Positions 49,899 to 61,978 of a DNA stretch of 64,000 nt are shown one piece after another. The position numbers and the translations under genes were made by a program. Source of the stretch: Stichopus chloronotus (Eukaryota > Echinodermata > Holothuroidea > Aspidochirotida > Stichopodidae); contig CM037846.1 of NCBI GenBank assembly GCA_021234535.1, positions 11,486,705 to 11,550,704 on the forward strand. The letters run 5' to 3'. How positions within the stretch are numbered: the first letter of the stretch is position 1; every line of letters begins with the position of its first letter. The notes under the pieces were generated by a model. The model had not been told where the DNA came from and ran no database searches. It saw only the letters and a list, made by a program, of their open reading frames with translations.

Positions 49899-50096
49899 TC
49901 CTTCCATCCATCCATCCATCCATCCATCCATCCATCCATCCATCCATCCATCCATCCATCCATCCATTTAGCCCTCCGTTCATATCTCCATTCTTTTATC
50001 CCTCCATCCATGCATCCATCCATGCATTCATACATGCATCCATCCATCCATCCATCTATCCATTCATCCATCCATTCATCCATCCATCCATTCATA
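49899..50096 (+). repeat. ATCC tetranucleotide microsatellite
   Basis: About 200 bp of CCAT repeats, perfect in the first half and interrupted (CATTCAT, CATGCAT) in the second. Frames on both strands across it (SIHP or MDGW repeats) are artefacts. Confidence 0.97.
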
Positions 50097-50886
50097 TTCT
50101 GAAGCATATTCTTAAGACTCATTCTGTAACATATGGTGAAATATGCCTGAATCCAAGATTACTGAAAAGGTCATTTTCAATACTACGTTTGACAAAACAA
50201 AAAGTATACTGTACATTTAGAGTTGTCCTTCCCATTGGTGTTACAAATTTTCTTCCGAAACTTTCAAGACTTAAACCTATTGACAGAGCTAATTTGAGAC
50301 ATTTTGCCTCAGAATTTGACCTCTTTGCTAGGATTCATGAATGCCAATAAAAAGGTGGTAACTTTACTGGAGCAACTCATCCACACCAAGAAGTAATCGT
50401 TATGTCCGAGCCTTTCGCTGTTAAACCAGTTCATGGGCCATGGAAACTAGGTTATGTGTCTTGTAAACCAAGTTATTGCAGGGCAGTGAAATAGTTCATC
50501 TGTCAAATAAACCTATTTTTCGCAGTTTGATGATGTGTTGGCCACTCAGTCATAATGTGTGTGGCCAGCAATGCGTGGACAAACATTTGGAATTAACCGG
50601 GGGGGGGGGGGGGAAATGGAGTGCGTATGGGTATGAGTGAATATGTGACATAGCTAAAGTTGGCATTGATTTACATCTGGAATAAGGGAGGTTTGGGGGG
50701 AAGGGATGAGACTAATGAGGGAAAAAGTATTTTGAGGTGGATTATCATTTAGCAACAGATTTTCACTTTTGAAGACTCACTTTAGGAATTTGGGATGAAT
50801 TTCTTTCTGAAAGAGAAAGAGAAAAATACACCAATTGCAGCTATGTGATGTCATACTTGAATTAATATGACATTGTTTTGCATCAG

Positions 50887-50930
50887 TTGACTGTCAAGTT
50901 TGGTGACATTGTCCTGGCAAAAGGACCAAT
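50887..50930 (+). CDS. Candidate small exon
   Basis: The acceptor is TTGTTTTGCATCAG and the donor is GTGAGT. The only open frame is LTVKFGDIVLAKGP, entering in phase 0 and leaving in phase 2. Strong splice sites, beta-strand-like sequence. Confidence 0.45.
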
Positions 50931-53378
50931 GTGAGTAAAAGCAGATGGAGCCTTTGTTAGAGTAGCAGTCTAGTTTTCAGTGCATTCTTCAGTTTGGCGT
51001 GGAATGATTGTGTCAAATTTGTACGCATCTTTAATATTGCATTAGATAGAGCCAGGCAACTGCAGATCAGATATTTTGTTTAAATTGCCTGCGTATGTGT
51101 TGTCTATATGTAGGTAACTTTGACTGAGCTTTCTGAAATGAAAAGTCAATTTAACTTAAATTGTGTTAATCTTTTGTCAGATGCCACATTCTGCCTCAGA
51201 TAAAAGTTAAATTTGAAATAATTTCTGCTATTTTCTTTCAATGCTCCTCAGTCCCATGAACATTCCACTGCTTCTTCCTTCTTGGAATTTTAGCAAAATT
51301 TGCTAACAGGTGGAAGGGAAGTAAAAGAAAAAGACAAAAGCAACCACCTTTTTTTCATTCCTTGCATAATGTACCACTGTACTTTTTATCTGGCTTTACA
51401 CTCCCATTGTAGTACTGGATCTTTGCTCGTCTCCTGTAAACTACGTAACCCCATTCATCATATTTCTATCGTGACATAAAACTCCAGATTTATGGAACAG
51501 GCATGGTATCCTTTTCCCTCCCCAAATAAACAGCTCCGGAAAAGCAAACGATGAAAATTACTCAGAGATTTCAAACAAACTTGTAATATATGGCAAAGCT
51601 ACAAAAAAGCAAAGAATTGGGTTTACTGCCAATGGCATTTCATCTTTCGTGGGATAGAATTGAAGACGAAGGGCATGTGTCAAAACGATCCTGAATAATT
51701 CTTTTTATAGTGGTCATAATTTTGGCAGTAAAACAAACCCAAAATCCAGCAACAGTGAGTTGTCGACTTGGTGATTTATTTTGAAGTTAATGTGATGGCG
51801 TTCACTCCGAAAAAAGAGTCAAAACTCAACTTGTGTGGATTGCCACGAGTGTAATTTCGATGGGCTTACTTCGGTGTGAGGGGTGTGGCATTTTGTAGGG
51901 AAGGGGAAACAGGGTGGGGTTTGGGATAGGTATATGTAAATAATATAAAGCAAAATCTTGGTTTCTTCTTGCATTTTAATTTGCAGACACTGTAAGTGTC
52001 AAGTGATTTACATAAATGTAAGATCTCCTTTTGATGGGTGTAGAACCTGCAGGGATCAAAGTACTAAAAAGTGACGACTAAAAGTGTAACGTAACAGATG
52101 AAGATTGTATAGATTATATAACTATAGTTAACTTCTGTCACAATGTATCTACCTCAACTCCCCTACCCCTCCTCCACAGCCCAGATTTTCATCCTTACCG
52201 GACTTCATAATTAGGAAGATGAAGATCTGGGCAGTGACCCGTAAATGGTGTCACTGAGGGGGCAGTGCAAAATATAGTATCATTTGCGTTTGAGGTAGAT
52301 TGTAAGATTGGGTGTTTAATCATATTATTGTAGTCGAGACAGGTTAGTGAGTATTTTTATTCCTGAACTTGTGCCCAAATTTGCAGCGCGTACTCCCTCA
52401 CCACTCACAACCTATACATTTACCGTATTGACCATAATTTAGCGACTGGCAATTGTGTGTGTGTGTGTCAAGTCACCATCCTTCTGCAATTGCCAGCATT
52501 TTTCTCTAGCAGTGAAAAAATTCTGCACCTGTTTGCATCTCTCTGAATTCGACAGTGCAATCGGTTGTGTGAGGTGAGCATGTCGCTCATTCAGTCTTTA
52601 ACCAAGAAGTTTTGGGAATGATTGAGTTTTGGGGGTATTTGTCAGTGTTATGACCTCATTTCCGGCCCCACCTCATTCAGCGCGTTGAATCAGATGCATG
52701 GGTCATCAAAAGTGAAGTAAGGTGATGCAGTTTTGCTTCGTGGCAACCCTGCAAACTTGTGGTCTCCTGAGTTTAATGGCTCTGTGTGCTGGATTGTTCC
52801 AGCAGCCGGAAGGGATTTGTTTTGAGAGTGGGGATTCTTGCAAAATGTGGAAGTATGACTCCAATCATTTGATGCCATCCTGGGGAGAGGTATAAGGAGA
52901 AGGGGTACCCCAGTGCCTTTGAAAAATATTTTGCTTACTTACAGTGAGGTGTCTTCAGTACAAAAAATGTGCAGAAAATGGAATTTGTGAAAAGCTAATG
53001 GATAGTAACGTGCAGATATAGCTGTGAAAAATATTCTCAGTCCAGAGATTCATTGGGGGCAGAGGGTTGATGTGTATGTTGTATGACAGCCCTCTCCACC
53101 CATTTTTATGAGGGGAATATATCCCAGTGTATTTCATTTCAATGTTTTGACTGATGAAAGTATCACATAGATATCCATCGTTAAAAAATTACTGATAGGA
53201 GGGGTGGAGAGTACATATTTTCTGATGTATTTATATTTTCTGATGTATGATTTTCATCCAATGACAGACTGTTTTTGGCATTGTTCAGTGGGAATCCAGT
53301 GTACTGATGTTGGTGGTAGCTATATGATCCTGTATCTATGAAATTCACCCTGAACTCCACCTCCACGTTTCGAAACAG
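50931..53378. other. Intron-like stretch, no exon seen
   Basis: No convincing exon. A ~50-bp word at 52383-52430 (GCAGCGCGTACTCCCTCACC...) recurs at 62823-62872, so it is a dispersed repeat. A TGTGTG tract lies near 52452-52470. Confidence 0.45.
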
Positions 53379-53438
53379 TAAATTCTGTCAGGACTCTGCC
53401 TAGACAGCTTGATGGCGAATCATCCATCTCCGAGCCCT
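53379..53438 (+). CDS. Candidate coding exon
   Basis: The acceptor is CGTTTCGAAACAG and the donor is GTATGT. It encodes NSVRTLPRQLDGESSISEP. It enters and leaves in phase 1 and joins 53730-53785 in frame. A longer minus-strand frame over it lacks splice support. Confidence 0.5.
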
Positions 53439-53729
53439 GTATGTTTTTTCGGGGCTTGTGACGTAATGAGACAATCTGCAAGCTGATCACGGTATTGCGT
53501 CTGAGTGTTAACATGGATCAGGATGACAAATGCCCCCATGTTTGTTTGCGCTTTGACTTTTTTTGTTCTCATACACTGTAGCTATGTTATCATGGAGAAG
53601 TTTGTTAGGTTTGTGGTGACGTCAAACCTATATATGTCTTAAATGTGTCCCTTTCAAATTTTTGACGTGCAGGTAAATTTGGGAGAAAAGATCCAAGGTG
53701 GGTTTCTTCATCTTAAAGCTGATTGTCAG

Positions 53730-53785
53730 ACTTTCCATGGTTCCATGAGGCATTGAAAGATGATAACATTTGGGGCTGCTCATCT
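53730..53785 (+). CDS. Candidate coding exon
   Basis: The acceptor is AAAGCTGATTGTCAG and the donor is GTAGAT. It encodes FPWFHEALKDDNIWGCSS after a Tyr codon split with the previous exon. It leaves in phase 0, matching the exon at 54002. The rich mix of aromatic and acidic residues supports coding. Confidence 0.5.
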
Positions 53786-54001
53786 GTAGATCTTTCAGTT
53801 CCCTGACTTTGCCGACTGTATCCAAACAGTCGCCAGCTGCTTGTTTATCGAAGAGTGCTCCTCCGTATTATGTTTCCCATAAGGTGCCTTCGGACCGGAC
53901 TCGTTCCGCGTGCCAGAAAGTACTAAATTAGTTCCCGTGACTTGCGTGCTATGCTTCACTTATTTTTGAGTGTCTGAATAAATCATCGCTGCTGCTCCCA
54001 G

Positions 54002-54053
54002 ATTCAGTGCCTGGTGGATGACGATAAATCACTTGAAATTCTTCTGAGAAGGG
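54002..54053 (+). CDS. Candidate coding exon
   Basis: The acceptor is CGCTGCTGCTCCCAG and the donor is GTAATT. It encodes IQCLVDDDKSLEILLRR. Phase 0 in and phase 1 out, joining 55999-56054 with a Val codon across the junction. Confidence 0.55.
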
Positions 54054-54132
54054 GTAATTATTTTCTTTTTCAATCTATTAAATAAAAGTTTAACCATACA
54101 TCTGATTTATGTGCATTGGATAGGTCACTTAC

Positions 54133-54285
54133 TGGGAGATAATTAGCTCTTGAGTAAGACATCTCATCCTGCCTCTTAAAATAGACACCAGAGAGATCTC
54201 CAAATCGGATGTAGCTACTTAAGCTCTTGGGCCCCTCTTCATCATAACTGATATAAACTGACCTCAGATAGTTTCCTTGTGGCAT
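54133..54285 (-). CDS. Possible antisense exon
   Basis: The minus-strand ATG at 54285-54283 opens MPQGNYLRSVYISYDEEGPK, then SLSSYIRFGDLSGVYFKRQD, reaching a strong donor GTAAGT at 54132. The frame stays open to 54070. Composition is strikingly protein-like for an intron of the plus-strand gene. It could be a nested antisense gene, a transposon relic, or chance. No family is recognised and no partner exon was found. Confidence 0.3.
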
Positions 54286-54619
54286 TATTGTATTATTTCA
54301 TATTAAAGGAGGGGGGGTTAGTAATGAGATAAGATTTCATCAACTTTTTGGAGCCTGCAGTCTCACACCTCCAATTGGCCCAAAACTCCCGTAAAGATTA
54401 CATTTAAGTAGAAACTTTAGCTAGAAACAGCCAAAATTTTGAGCAAAATGTTACCATCATTCAACAGAAGAGGCACTGTAATTTCCAAAAATATTTCCTC
54501 AAACGCAGAGAGGCAAACTACAACTCAGTGCATCTTCCACAAATGCAAGCTTGAAGCATTTTGGCATGACGTTCAAATGTGGGGTCTAATCTGGGTCTGA
54601 AATATGTTGTTTCATGAAA

Positions 54620-55030
54620 ACTTGGGATCGACGGATAATCGTATTGTACATTGGATCGGGCCGATGTCTGCCACGCAATCGGTTAAACATCGGATTAATA
54701 GCAATTTGGATGCCGATGTTCAGCAACCAGAAAATTTGTTTGCACATGAGGGGCATGTAGTAACCTGGGAACCAGGATCGGAATTTAGAAATGCCCCATG
54801 AAGTCTGCTTTCGATTTGAAAATTAGAAAATATCTGTAAAAGTTGCCATAATTTTCGAATCATGATGAAAGCGCTGCAGAGACTGCTTCATATATGAAAG
54901 GAAAATTTTGTAAGAGAGAACACTCTTGGCAGAGAAAATATCGCATGATTGGATTGGATATGGGCCGATGTTGTGATAGAAACACTGGCTATTGGATCTG
55001 ATCAGCAGCGAAAAACCACATCGACTATTC
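54620..55030. mobile_element. CCGAT-rich transposon fragment
   Basis: Repeated GGATCGGGCCGATGT, CATCGGATTA, GCCGATGTT and, near 54960, TGGGCCGATGTTGTG. These clustered palindromic words resemble subterminal repeats of non-autonomous DNA transposons. The element ends were not resolved. Confidence 0.4.
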
Positions 55031-55439
55031 CCTACCGAAAACTGAAAATAGAAATTGACATTGATGTTATGAGTAAAATTACAAAGTACATTTTCAGTCA
55101 AAACTTAAGGTAGTAAATATTCACACTATGGTTTATCAGCTATCGGGGGTTAATGCTATCGCTGGATGCACTCGGGCTGCGCCCTCGTGCATTGCTTGGA
55201 TTAAACCCCGATTGTACACTATGATTAATGCATGATCCAGAGTTGATCAACGTTGTTCATACATGCAAAACAAGATTTTGATACAAAAAAGACAAAATTA
55301 AAGTTTGCTTCAGGATACATGTGCATCATGATGTTGTGTGATGGTAGATGTGTGTGTGTGGTCTGTGATGCCTTGCTCATCAAAAATGGTAACTCAAGAA
55401 CAAAAGTTTGGAAGGATGGCAAATATGTATCATAGTGAG

Positions 55440-55720
55440 TATAAGTATCCTAGTGTTTTAGGTGAAGGTGAAAGGCCATTTGAGGTCAGAAAAAGTTGAA
55501 AAGTAAAAGCCTTTAAAACACAGTATCTCAAGAATGGAAGCTTGAACTGATCTTTTATTTAGTTTGTATATCAATCATAGTTGTGTTCAAGTTCCCTACT
55601 GTTTTTGGTTCAGGTGAAAGGTCAACTAAGGTCAGCAGATCTGGGTCAAGCTATGAAACCTGTATTAGCGTAATATCTTCAAAAGAGTAAAGCTTAGTTG
55701 ATGATGAATTACGTTTAGTA
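55440..55720 (+). repeat. Diverged copies of the ~145-bp repeat
   Basis: Contains GGTGAAAGGCCATTTGAGGTCA, AGTATCTCAAGAATGG, then GGTGAAAGGTCAACTAAGGTCA and AATATCTTCAAAAG, the same word order as at 11995-12540 with a spacing of about 150 bp. Confidence 0.65.
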
Positions 55721-55998
55721 GAATATTTGGTATGTGTTCATGTGCTGTTTATCATAGCTGTGATAGCGTGTGTACTGAAAAACCAAAAAGATAAGATTAT
55801 GTTTGATCTTAACTTTTTCTATATTTTTAAATCTACATGCGAGGTTGTACATGAACGGACTATGTCTTTCAATGAAGGAAAATGACAGTAACTACTTCGA
55901 AAAGCAACGGAATTGGCATAAAAGCAGTAAAAAACAGAAGTCATATTTGAAAATTAATGGTTCTTACTATAACCGCCTACATAATGAATATGCAACAG

Positions 55999-56054
55999 TA
56001 CAGGTCTCACCAGTGTATCAAAAACATACTACTCAAGTCGTCGTTCCTTGGAAG
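55999..56054 (+). CDS. Candidate coding exon
   Basis: The acceptor is AATATGCAACAG and the donor is GTATCG. It encodes QVSPVYQKHTTQVVVPWK. It enters in phase 1 from 54053 and leaves in phase 0, matching the exon at 59095. The frame is open on both sides, so the exon may extend upstream to about 55803. Confidence 0.5.
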
Positions 56055-56500
56055 GTATCGGGAATTGTAGTATTTGGTGAAAGGAAACACTGCATCTACA
56101 AAGTACCTACCAACTGAACACAACCTTGCCCCTCGGCGTCAGTGATCCTGAGTTGTTTACTGAATATTCAATACTAGTATACTTCCCATTGGCTTGCTCA
56201 AAGAAGCACACGGTTGATTTGAATGAAAACTGTCAACCACTACATTATCGTATTCTACACTTTCTGTTGTTATGTTAGAAGAATTTGAAATCATATGGCA
56301 AAATTAACCAACTGAAACCTATTTATTTTCCCAGATTGTCTGAATGGTGTAATTAAAAGCCAGACCAAAGTTTTGGAGATGAAATTTCAATGTTTTTACT
56401 TTTCGCCTACACACATAATCACTTTAATTCCTTCTACAATTTCTGTGAGCAGCGAGGCTTGGCCCCAGGATCACAGAAACCACACAGTATTCTACCATCT

Positions 56501-56815
56501 ATATGTGTATGTGTATGTGTGCATGTGTATGTGTATGTGATGGCATTGGAATGCGAGGTATGTGGCCTGATAACTCAATAATCAAGTGTTCAATTTTTTT
56601 CAAACTTGGTGTGTATGTGTATCATATTGAGGAGATGTGCACTATTGTTTTTGGTGCTCATATCTTGCATGTAAATGAGTGTGCAGGGCTTAATGGCATG
56701 ATTAAATTGCGAGGTCTGTGGCATGATAACTCAATAATCGAGTGCTCAATTTTTCTGAAACTTGGTGTGTATCATATTGTGTAGATGTGCCTACATCTTA
56801 CATATTAATGAGTGG
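56501..56815 (+). repeat. GTATGT microsatellite and ~150-bp tandem duplication
   Basis: TGTATGTG repeats at 56501-56540 are followed by two copies of a block with GCGAGGT.TGTGGC.TGATAAC, TCAATAATC.AGTG.TCAA and AACTTGGTGTGTAT, starting near 56550 and 56708. The frames crossing it are not convincing genes. Confidence 0.75.
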
Positions 56816-57598
56816 GTGCTACTAATGTAAAATTCCTGATATGGCAATATCTTTTGCAGTGACTTGTCTGATCTGCTTCAAATGTGGTAGGAAGGTGTTG
56901 TTAGATATTAGGTACCTTATCAATGCATTTTTATTGTCAATTTCTTTAGCATAATTGGCCTTAGTTTGCATTCCCTGGCTCCATTTTCATGCTATGGATG
57001 CTTACATGTTCCATCAGTCCCCCCTAGCAAATCATGGAAGTACTTCTTGAGGTAGCAGTTTCATGATCAAATGAAGAAGCAGCAGTGCTGTGGAAAGTAC
57101 TGTGGGTGGTTACACCAGACAATTTGTGCTGGATCGGTGTATGTTCTCATGCTTCAGTGCTGATGTGTACATTGATGTAAATGGCTTTTAATTAATAAGG
57201 TGGGCAAGACACAATGAAAGGAAATAAGTCAGTTGGTGTTCTTAGCAGTGGAAACTAGATTCTAGCAGTCCCTCCAGGGTTTGCTGTCAGTGTTGGGTGG
57301 ACTTTAAAGGAGCATACTGCAGATGTGATGGGCCTTATTGCAATTTGCATAATCCCCTCTTTGCGGGAAAATTTGTGATCTTGCTGACATTTTCAGTAGA
57401 TTCAACTTACCGTCATCTACCTTTTTGCACGGTGAAGAGGATTGAAATGTGAAGGAACAAGAGGGATGGGAGTGGAAGAGTAAGGAGGAGGGGGGGGGGG
57501 AGAGTATTTTACAGGAATACATACATGTGTCAGTTATAAACTGCCCCTCCTCAGTTGATTGGTTTCAAGCAGTATTCACTGTTTCTATGACAACGAGC

Positions 57599-57840
57599 TT
57601 AAAGGGACTCACTGAGGTGATATCGATTACAGTTTGTGAGGTTTCTGAACGGTAACATGTGACAGCGGTGTAATTAGCATACATCAAGTTTCACACTCAA
57701 GTGTTATGAAAAACTGTCAATTTTTTTTTTTAGTATTTGACCCTGACTTGTGCTGGCTGTGTGCATAGGAAGTATGTGAAAAGTGTCTAGTTGTGGATTT
57801 TCAAAAACCAAACTGAATTGTTAATTTCTCACTCATTAAT
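57599..57840. mobile_element. Diverged MITE, family B copy 2
   Basis: Starts TTAA-AGGGACTCACTGAGGTGATAT, matching the left end of 44498-44864, and shares an internal AAGTGTCTAGTTGTGGATTTTC-like block. The right end was not recognised. The splice-flanked open frame at 57555-57620 overlaps this and is not called. Confidence 0.5.
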
Positions 57841-58445
57841 GTTCCTTCATGTGTGACACATGGGGATCATCGTTTGACCATTTGTTGTTAGTATGTGAAG
57901 GAAACTTGACAAGTTTCGTAAAATTTAGTGAAATCACAGAACAAGTGAATGTACCTATATTGAAAGTCATGAATATTTAGAGGAATATCTTTCTGGGGTA
58001 TTTTGTGGTATTTGACCTCTTGGTCATGTGGAACATTTGAATCGATACTAAATCTTGTGAAGTGTGTTCATCAAACTAGTAAGTGAAAAAAGGCGAGGAA
58101 GGCAGAATTTTTAGTACGGCAATTTCTGTAATGAATCACTGATGGTTATCATTCTTTTGAAAGATGTTTTGCCTCAGGAAAGGTTTCCACATTTGGTTGA
58201 ATATCCACTGTCCTTTGGAAATTCATGTAAAGTATATGCAGAAACGCATACAAGTGTCCTCCTGATGATGAATGTCGCCCACAAAGACACGTTTGAAAAT
58301 GCATCTCTTTTAAAATTAAAAAAAACCTCTTTCTGTTTTTAGAAAATCAGTAGAAAATCATTTTTTTACCATGCTAATTATCAGAAGTTACAGTAAATAC
58401 ACTCTCTCAGACAAGTGAAGGTCTTTCTTAACAATTGCGGTGCAG

Positions 58446-58586
58446 CTCAAAACTGTGACACTGTGTAAAAGTCGCTGCATGGATATCAGAAACCTGCTCG
58501 CTCATTCCTCCTCGACGCGTAGACGGAATCCGTCTTCGATCGCAAGATGGCATGCGCACGTTACGTGTTGCGCTAACGTGCTTCAG
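58446..58586 (+). CDS. Weak candidate exon in a CpG-rich block
   Basis: CAG before 58446 and GTGTCC after 58586 bracket 47 open codons (LKTVTLCKSRCMDIRNLLAH...). The block has far more CpG than its surroundings, and both strands are open. Phase 0 at both ends would fit between 55999 and 59095, but the arginine-rich content is unlike the other exons. It could equally be a first exon, an island, or a transposon relic. Confidence 0.25.
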
Positions 58587-59094
58587 GTGTCCGGTTGCAA
58601 CCTTCGTCATTGCATCGATTTTAAAGTAGGTGAGCATGTGGGTGTGAGTGGAGATTTACATTTTTGCTACCCTTTTTTTGTTTCCTGCAATAGCCTCTTA
58701 CAAGGTTTTTGCAGTCTCCTGACATTTACAGCAGAGGAAAGAGACAATGGCCATCGGCTGAGAACCCATTTCTGTCTCTTAAAGTGGATGACTGTGAAGT
58801 CTCCATAATGTCTCTCCTTGCATCATGGGGGCCGATAAAATTAGCTCACTCTCGTAATCAGTCGGACGGCCAAGAAGTTGCATACCAGAGATCAATTTGT
58901 CAAAATTGTTAATTAAATCATTCTATAAATATGTTGTAGACTGTCAGCCAAAAGAAAGAAACCAAAGGAGTAGAGATATGGAGTCTTTAATTAATAATTC
59001 CCAGTCAATAACAAGAAAGAAAAAAAACTTGGTCTTTAACCTTTACAGTGTAGCATTTTAAAGGTTAAACTAATTACGTTCATTTGTTCTGCAG

Positions 59095-59130
59095 ATGTCG
59101 CAACGAATTACTGTTGACGACAACTTACAG
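59095..59130 (+). CDS. Candidate 36-bp exon
   Basis: The acceptor is TTTGTTCTGCAG and the donor is GTAATA. It reads MSQRITVDDNLQ, phase 0 both sides, following 56054 in register. Strong splice sites, but its shortness limits confidence. Confidence 0.4.
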
Positions 59131-59739
59131 GTAATATCTCAGCATGATTACGCAAAACAGTGCATGATTGTCTTGTGACTCGATCTTGTCGAAGTGTGTG
59201 GGTGTAACTCATTGATTTGCATTTTGTCTGCCTGACCGCAAATGGTAAAGTTTTCACTTTTGTCCGTTTTATAGCTGTCTGTGGTCGGTCTGTAGTCCGT
59301 ACATCATGAACAGTATACACAAAAATGTCTGAGTGGTAGGTTAAATTAGAGCTGTTTAATAAAAGATGAAACTGTATTGGCTTTGCCATTTTGCCTTCAG
59401 ATTTATCTTTCCCAAGCTACAGTAGAACCCATGTCTCTTTGATTATGTAAACTTGTTGCCATAGTTTCAAGTTGACCGTCAAAGTATTTCACATGTACAC
59501 GTACTGCTTACATTGCATCAAATATCTTCCTGTGTGAGCGCATTTTCCAGGATGAATTCCACTGGTTGACCTTGAAACCTGATTAAATGTAGATGGAACA
59601 AAAAGCAATGTGAGCTTGCTCGTTGAAGGTGGGTGGGTTTACATGTTGTATTGACATAGATCAGTGAGTTTACTTGGAAGATGTTTAGCATGCTAAATTT
59701 GAAACTGCAGTAGCAGACATTCAGTTGTTTTCTATGTCA

Positions 59740-60245
59740 TTGTAGTGTCTAATTACCATTCTTGACTCAATGTGTTGTCTAATTGCCATTCCTATCTAAT
59801 TTTGCTGTCTGATTTTACTGATCTTTTCTCATGATTTTGTCTCACCATCTCATTGTGTTGCATTACCATTCCTGCCTCATCATGTTGTCTCTCCATTCCC
59901 ATCTCATTGTGTTGTCTCACCATTCCTATCTTATTGTGTTGTCTCACCATATCTCATTGTGTTTTCTCACCATTCTAATCTCATTGTGTTCTGTCCATTC
60001 CCATCTCATTGTGTTGTCTCTCCATTCCCATCTCATTATGTTGTCTCCCCATTCCCATCTCATTGTGTTACATTACCATTCCTCCCTCATTGTGTTGCCT
60101 CTCCATTCCCATCTCATTGTGTTGTCTCACCATTCCTATCTCATTGTCTTATCTTACCATATTCATATCATTGTGTTGTCTCATCATTATATCTCATTGT
60201 CTTGTCTCACCATTCCTTTATCAATGTCTTGCTGTTACATGCAAT
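59740..60245 (+). repeat. 27-bp satellite
   Basis: About 18 copies of TCTCACCATTCCCATCTCAT plus TGTGTTG, diverged at the left edge. The period is a multiple of three and the unit lacks stops in all plus frames, which creates three long overlapping frames (SHLIVL, PFPSHCVV, IPISLCC repeats). These are artefacts, not genes. Confidence 0.93.
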
Positions 60246-60958
60246 GTCTTTTTGTTCTCATGTGATCATGAGTCATAAGTATACTACATATAGGAAATTT
60301 TATGTGAAAATTTGCAACACTTTATTGTCTTTTGCCTTCCCTGAATTTCTTTTTAATTGACATCTCTACAAATAAAGAGCTGATCTGGAAGTGATTGACT
60401 CAAAGTCACAGAAGTTAATTTAGAATCTTATCCCCTACAACTAGACCTTCAAACAGAGCGCCACCTGTGTCAAATAACTCTACACATGGACTGCTGTGTG
60501 GCAAACCAAATGTAGTTACAGATTACATTGTTGTAATCGTAATAATGTCATTGCATTATTACAATATTATTATGATTACAAGAGAAGTTAATTATAATTT
60601 TTTTTTAGATGTAGGTCACATGTCATGAACAGTCTGAGGGCCAGTCCTATAATGAATTGTTCTTGATCTTTCTTATCACCATATCGTCTTCTCGTAAATG
60701 TTTTTTTTTTTCACAAAATCCATCCAAGGAGCTGTGCTTCTAAGCCTAAGCTGATATCAACAGCAGACTCACAAAATGTAACCAATGCAAGAAATGTAGT
60801 TCTCATATCAAGAGAAGCACTTTCTACTCCTGTTGTAAGTTAAGTGACATGTTTCCATCAGTGTATGGATTGCTGGGAAGTCAGTTCAAACCACTTCAGC
60901 AAAATGTTCTTTGCTTACCCCTTTAGTTCCTAAACTTGCCAACCTTTTTTTTTCCAAG

Positions 60959-61086
60959 TTCGTGGGGAAGACGTCCATCAGACTGTCCGAGGCACATTGC
61001 GAGAGTTTCTTCTGTATTTTTGCATATGTTGGGCAATAGTTTGGCATATGTTGCTAGCCGGCAGAGTTGAGGCATCATTCCTTTCC
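60959..61086 (+). CDS. Candidate coding exon, frame in doubt
   Basis: The acceptor is TTTTTTTTTCCAAG. The frame open to the strong donor GTAAGT (61087) reads RGEDVHQTVRGTLREFLLYF, then CICWAIVWHMLLAGRVEASF, with one likely membrane segment. The phase that follows 59130 instead reads FVGKTSIRLSEAHCESFF and would need the donor GTATTT near 61014. The first has the better donor, the second the better phase. Confidence 0.4.
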
Positions 61087-61881
61087 GTAAGTATCATACA
61101 AAATAATGCCAAAATCTATGTTTGATTACCTTGGAGTTAAACCATTCAGTGTTTAAATTCAAATGTATTGTCAGTTTCTTTTTTCTGTACTCTATGCGTG
61201 TGCACTGATGTTGACTTCGTTGGTTGACTTTCTCAGAGTGTATCAAGCAAAAATTTGGAAGGTAATGTTTGCTCTTTGATATGGCCAAGGCAGCAGTGCC
61301 AGTACTATTTGTCACCAGGTTTAAGCCGGAACCAAAAAAAATATATTTATCAGCAGATACAATGTAGTGACCGTGAATGGTAACTCTAATGTTACACTTG
61401 GGTGGATGCAGCTGTTCATTAAATATCCACACCCGGAAATTTTACCTAAAGACAGATGTACTGAAAAAGCAAAAAAAAAAAAAAAGGAAAGAAAAGAAAA
61501 GCAGAAGAAAAGTAACCAAATGTGAGTATGCATGGGTACATACTTCAAATATATTTCTGCTTTTGTTGATGTTGGTTTTTCAAGTTGTTCTCTCCACCTT
61601 GATGATACTTCAATTGAATCATAAATTGTGATAATGTACAATAATAGGTCGAAGTTCACTAGCCGTTTCCTCGTTTCAGAAATTGGATCCTCCCAGGTAT
61701 CAGGCATCCACTGACCACATTACGTGCAAGGCCAAAAGCCGCAATTGTATTTCGGAAGAAATTCATTCCTGTTCCAGTATAACTTGATACTAAGTCCCTG
61801 CTGTGTTTGATGTTATACATACACGATGACAGCTCCTTTAGCAGTGGAAGATATGACTCCACAGTTCATTAACCTTTTCAG

Positions 61882-61978
61882 TGACAGGGAACCAGTCATC
61901 GTTACGGTGGGAGGGTGGACGGCTGGCGATGCACGAGCAGTTCCCAGAAATTGGATGTCGCTGCAACGCATGGTTCCT
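61882..61978 (+). CDS. Candidate coding exon
   Basis: The acceptor is TTAACCTTTTCAG and the donor is GTAAGG. It encodes TGNQSSLRWEGGRLAMHEQF, then PEIGCRCNAWF. It enters in phase 1 and leaves in phase 2, joining 62178 in frame. A competing open frame from 61826 has no acceptor. Confidence 0.55.

Noticed and set aside
49759..50122. Open frames with MDGW or SIHP repeats
   Set aside because: They are readings of the ATCC microsatellite on both strands.
53628..53825. Minus-strand frame VRELKDLQMSSPKCYHLSMP
   Set aside because: It overlaps the phase-matched plus-strand exon 53730-53785 and appears to be its shadow; a weak minus acceptor remains possible.
57555..57655. Splice-flanked frame reading DWFQAVFTVSMTTSLKGLTE
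   Set aside because: Its 3' half is the terminal sequence of a family B MITE, also present at 44498.
59831..60360. Open frames of 144, 133 and 89 codons
   Set aside because: Three frames of the same 27-bp satellite; no splice signals or normal composition.
61659..61862. Minus-strand and plus-strand frames around 61680 (for example NWILPGIRHPLTTLRARP on plus)
   Set aside because: A good acceptor exists at 61679, but several frames are open, no clear donor follows, and the phases conflict with 61882.
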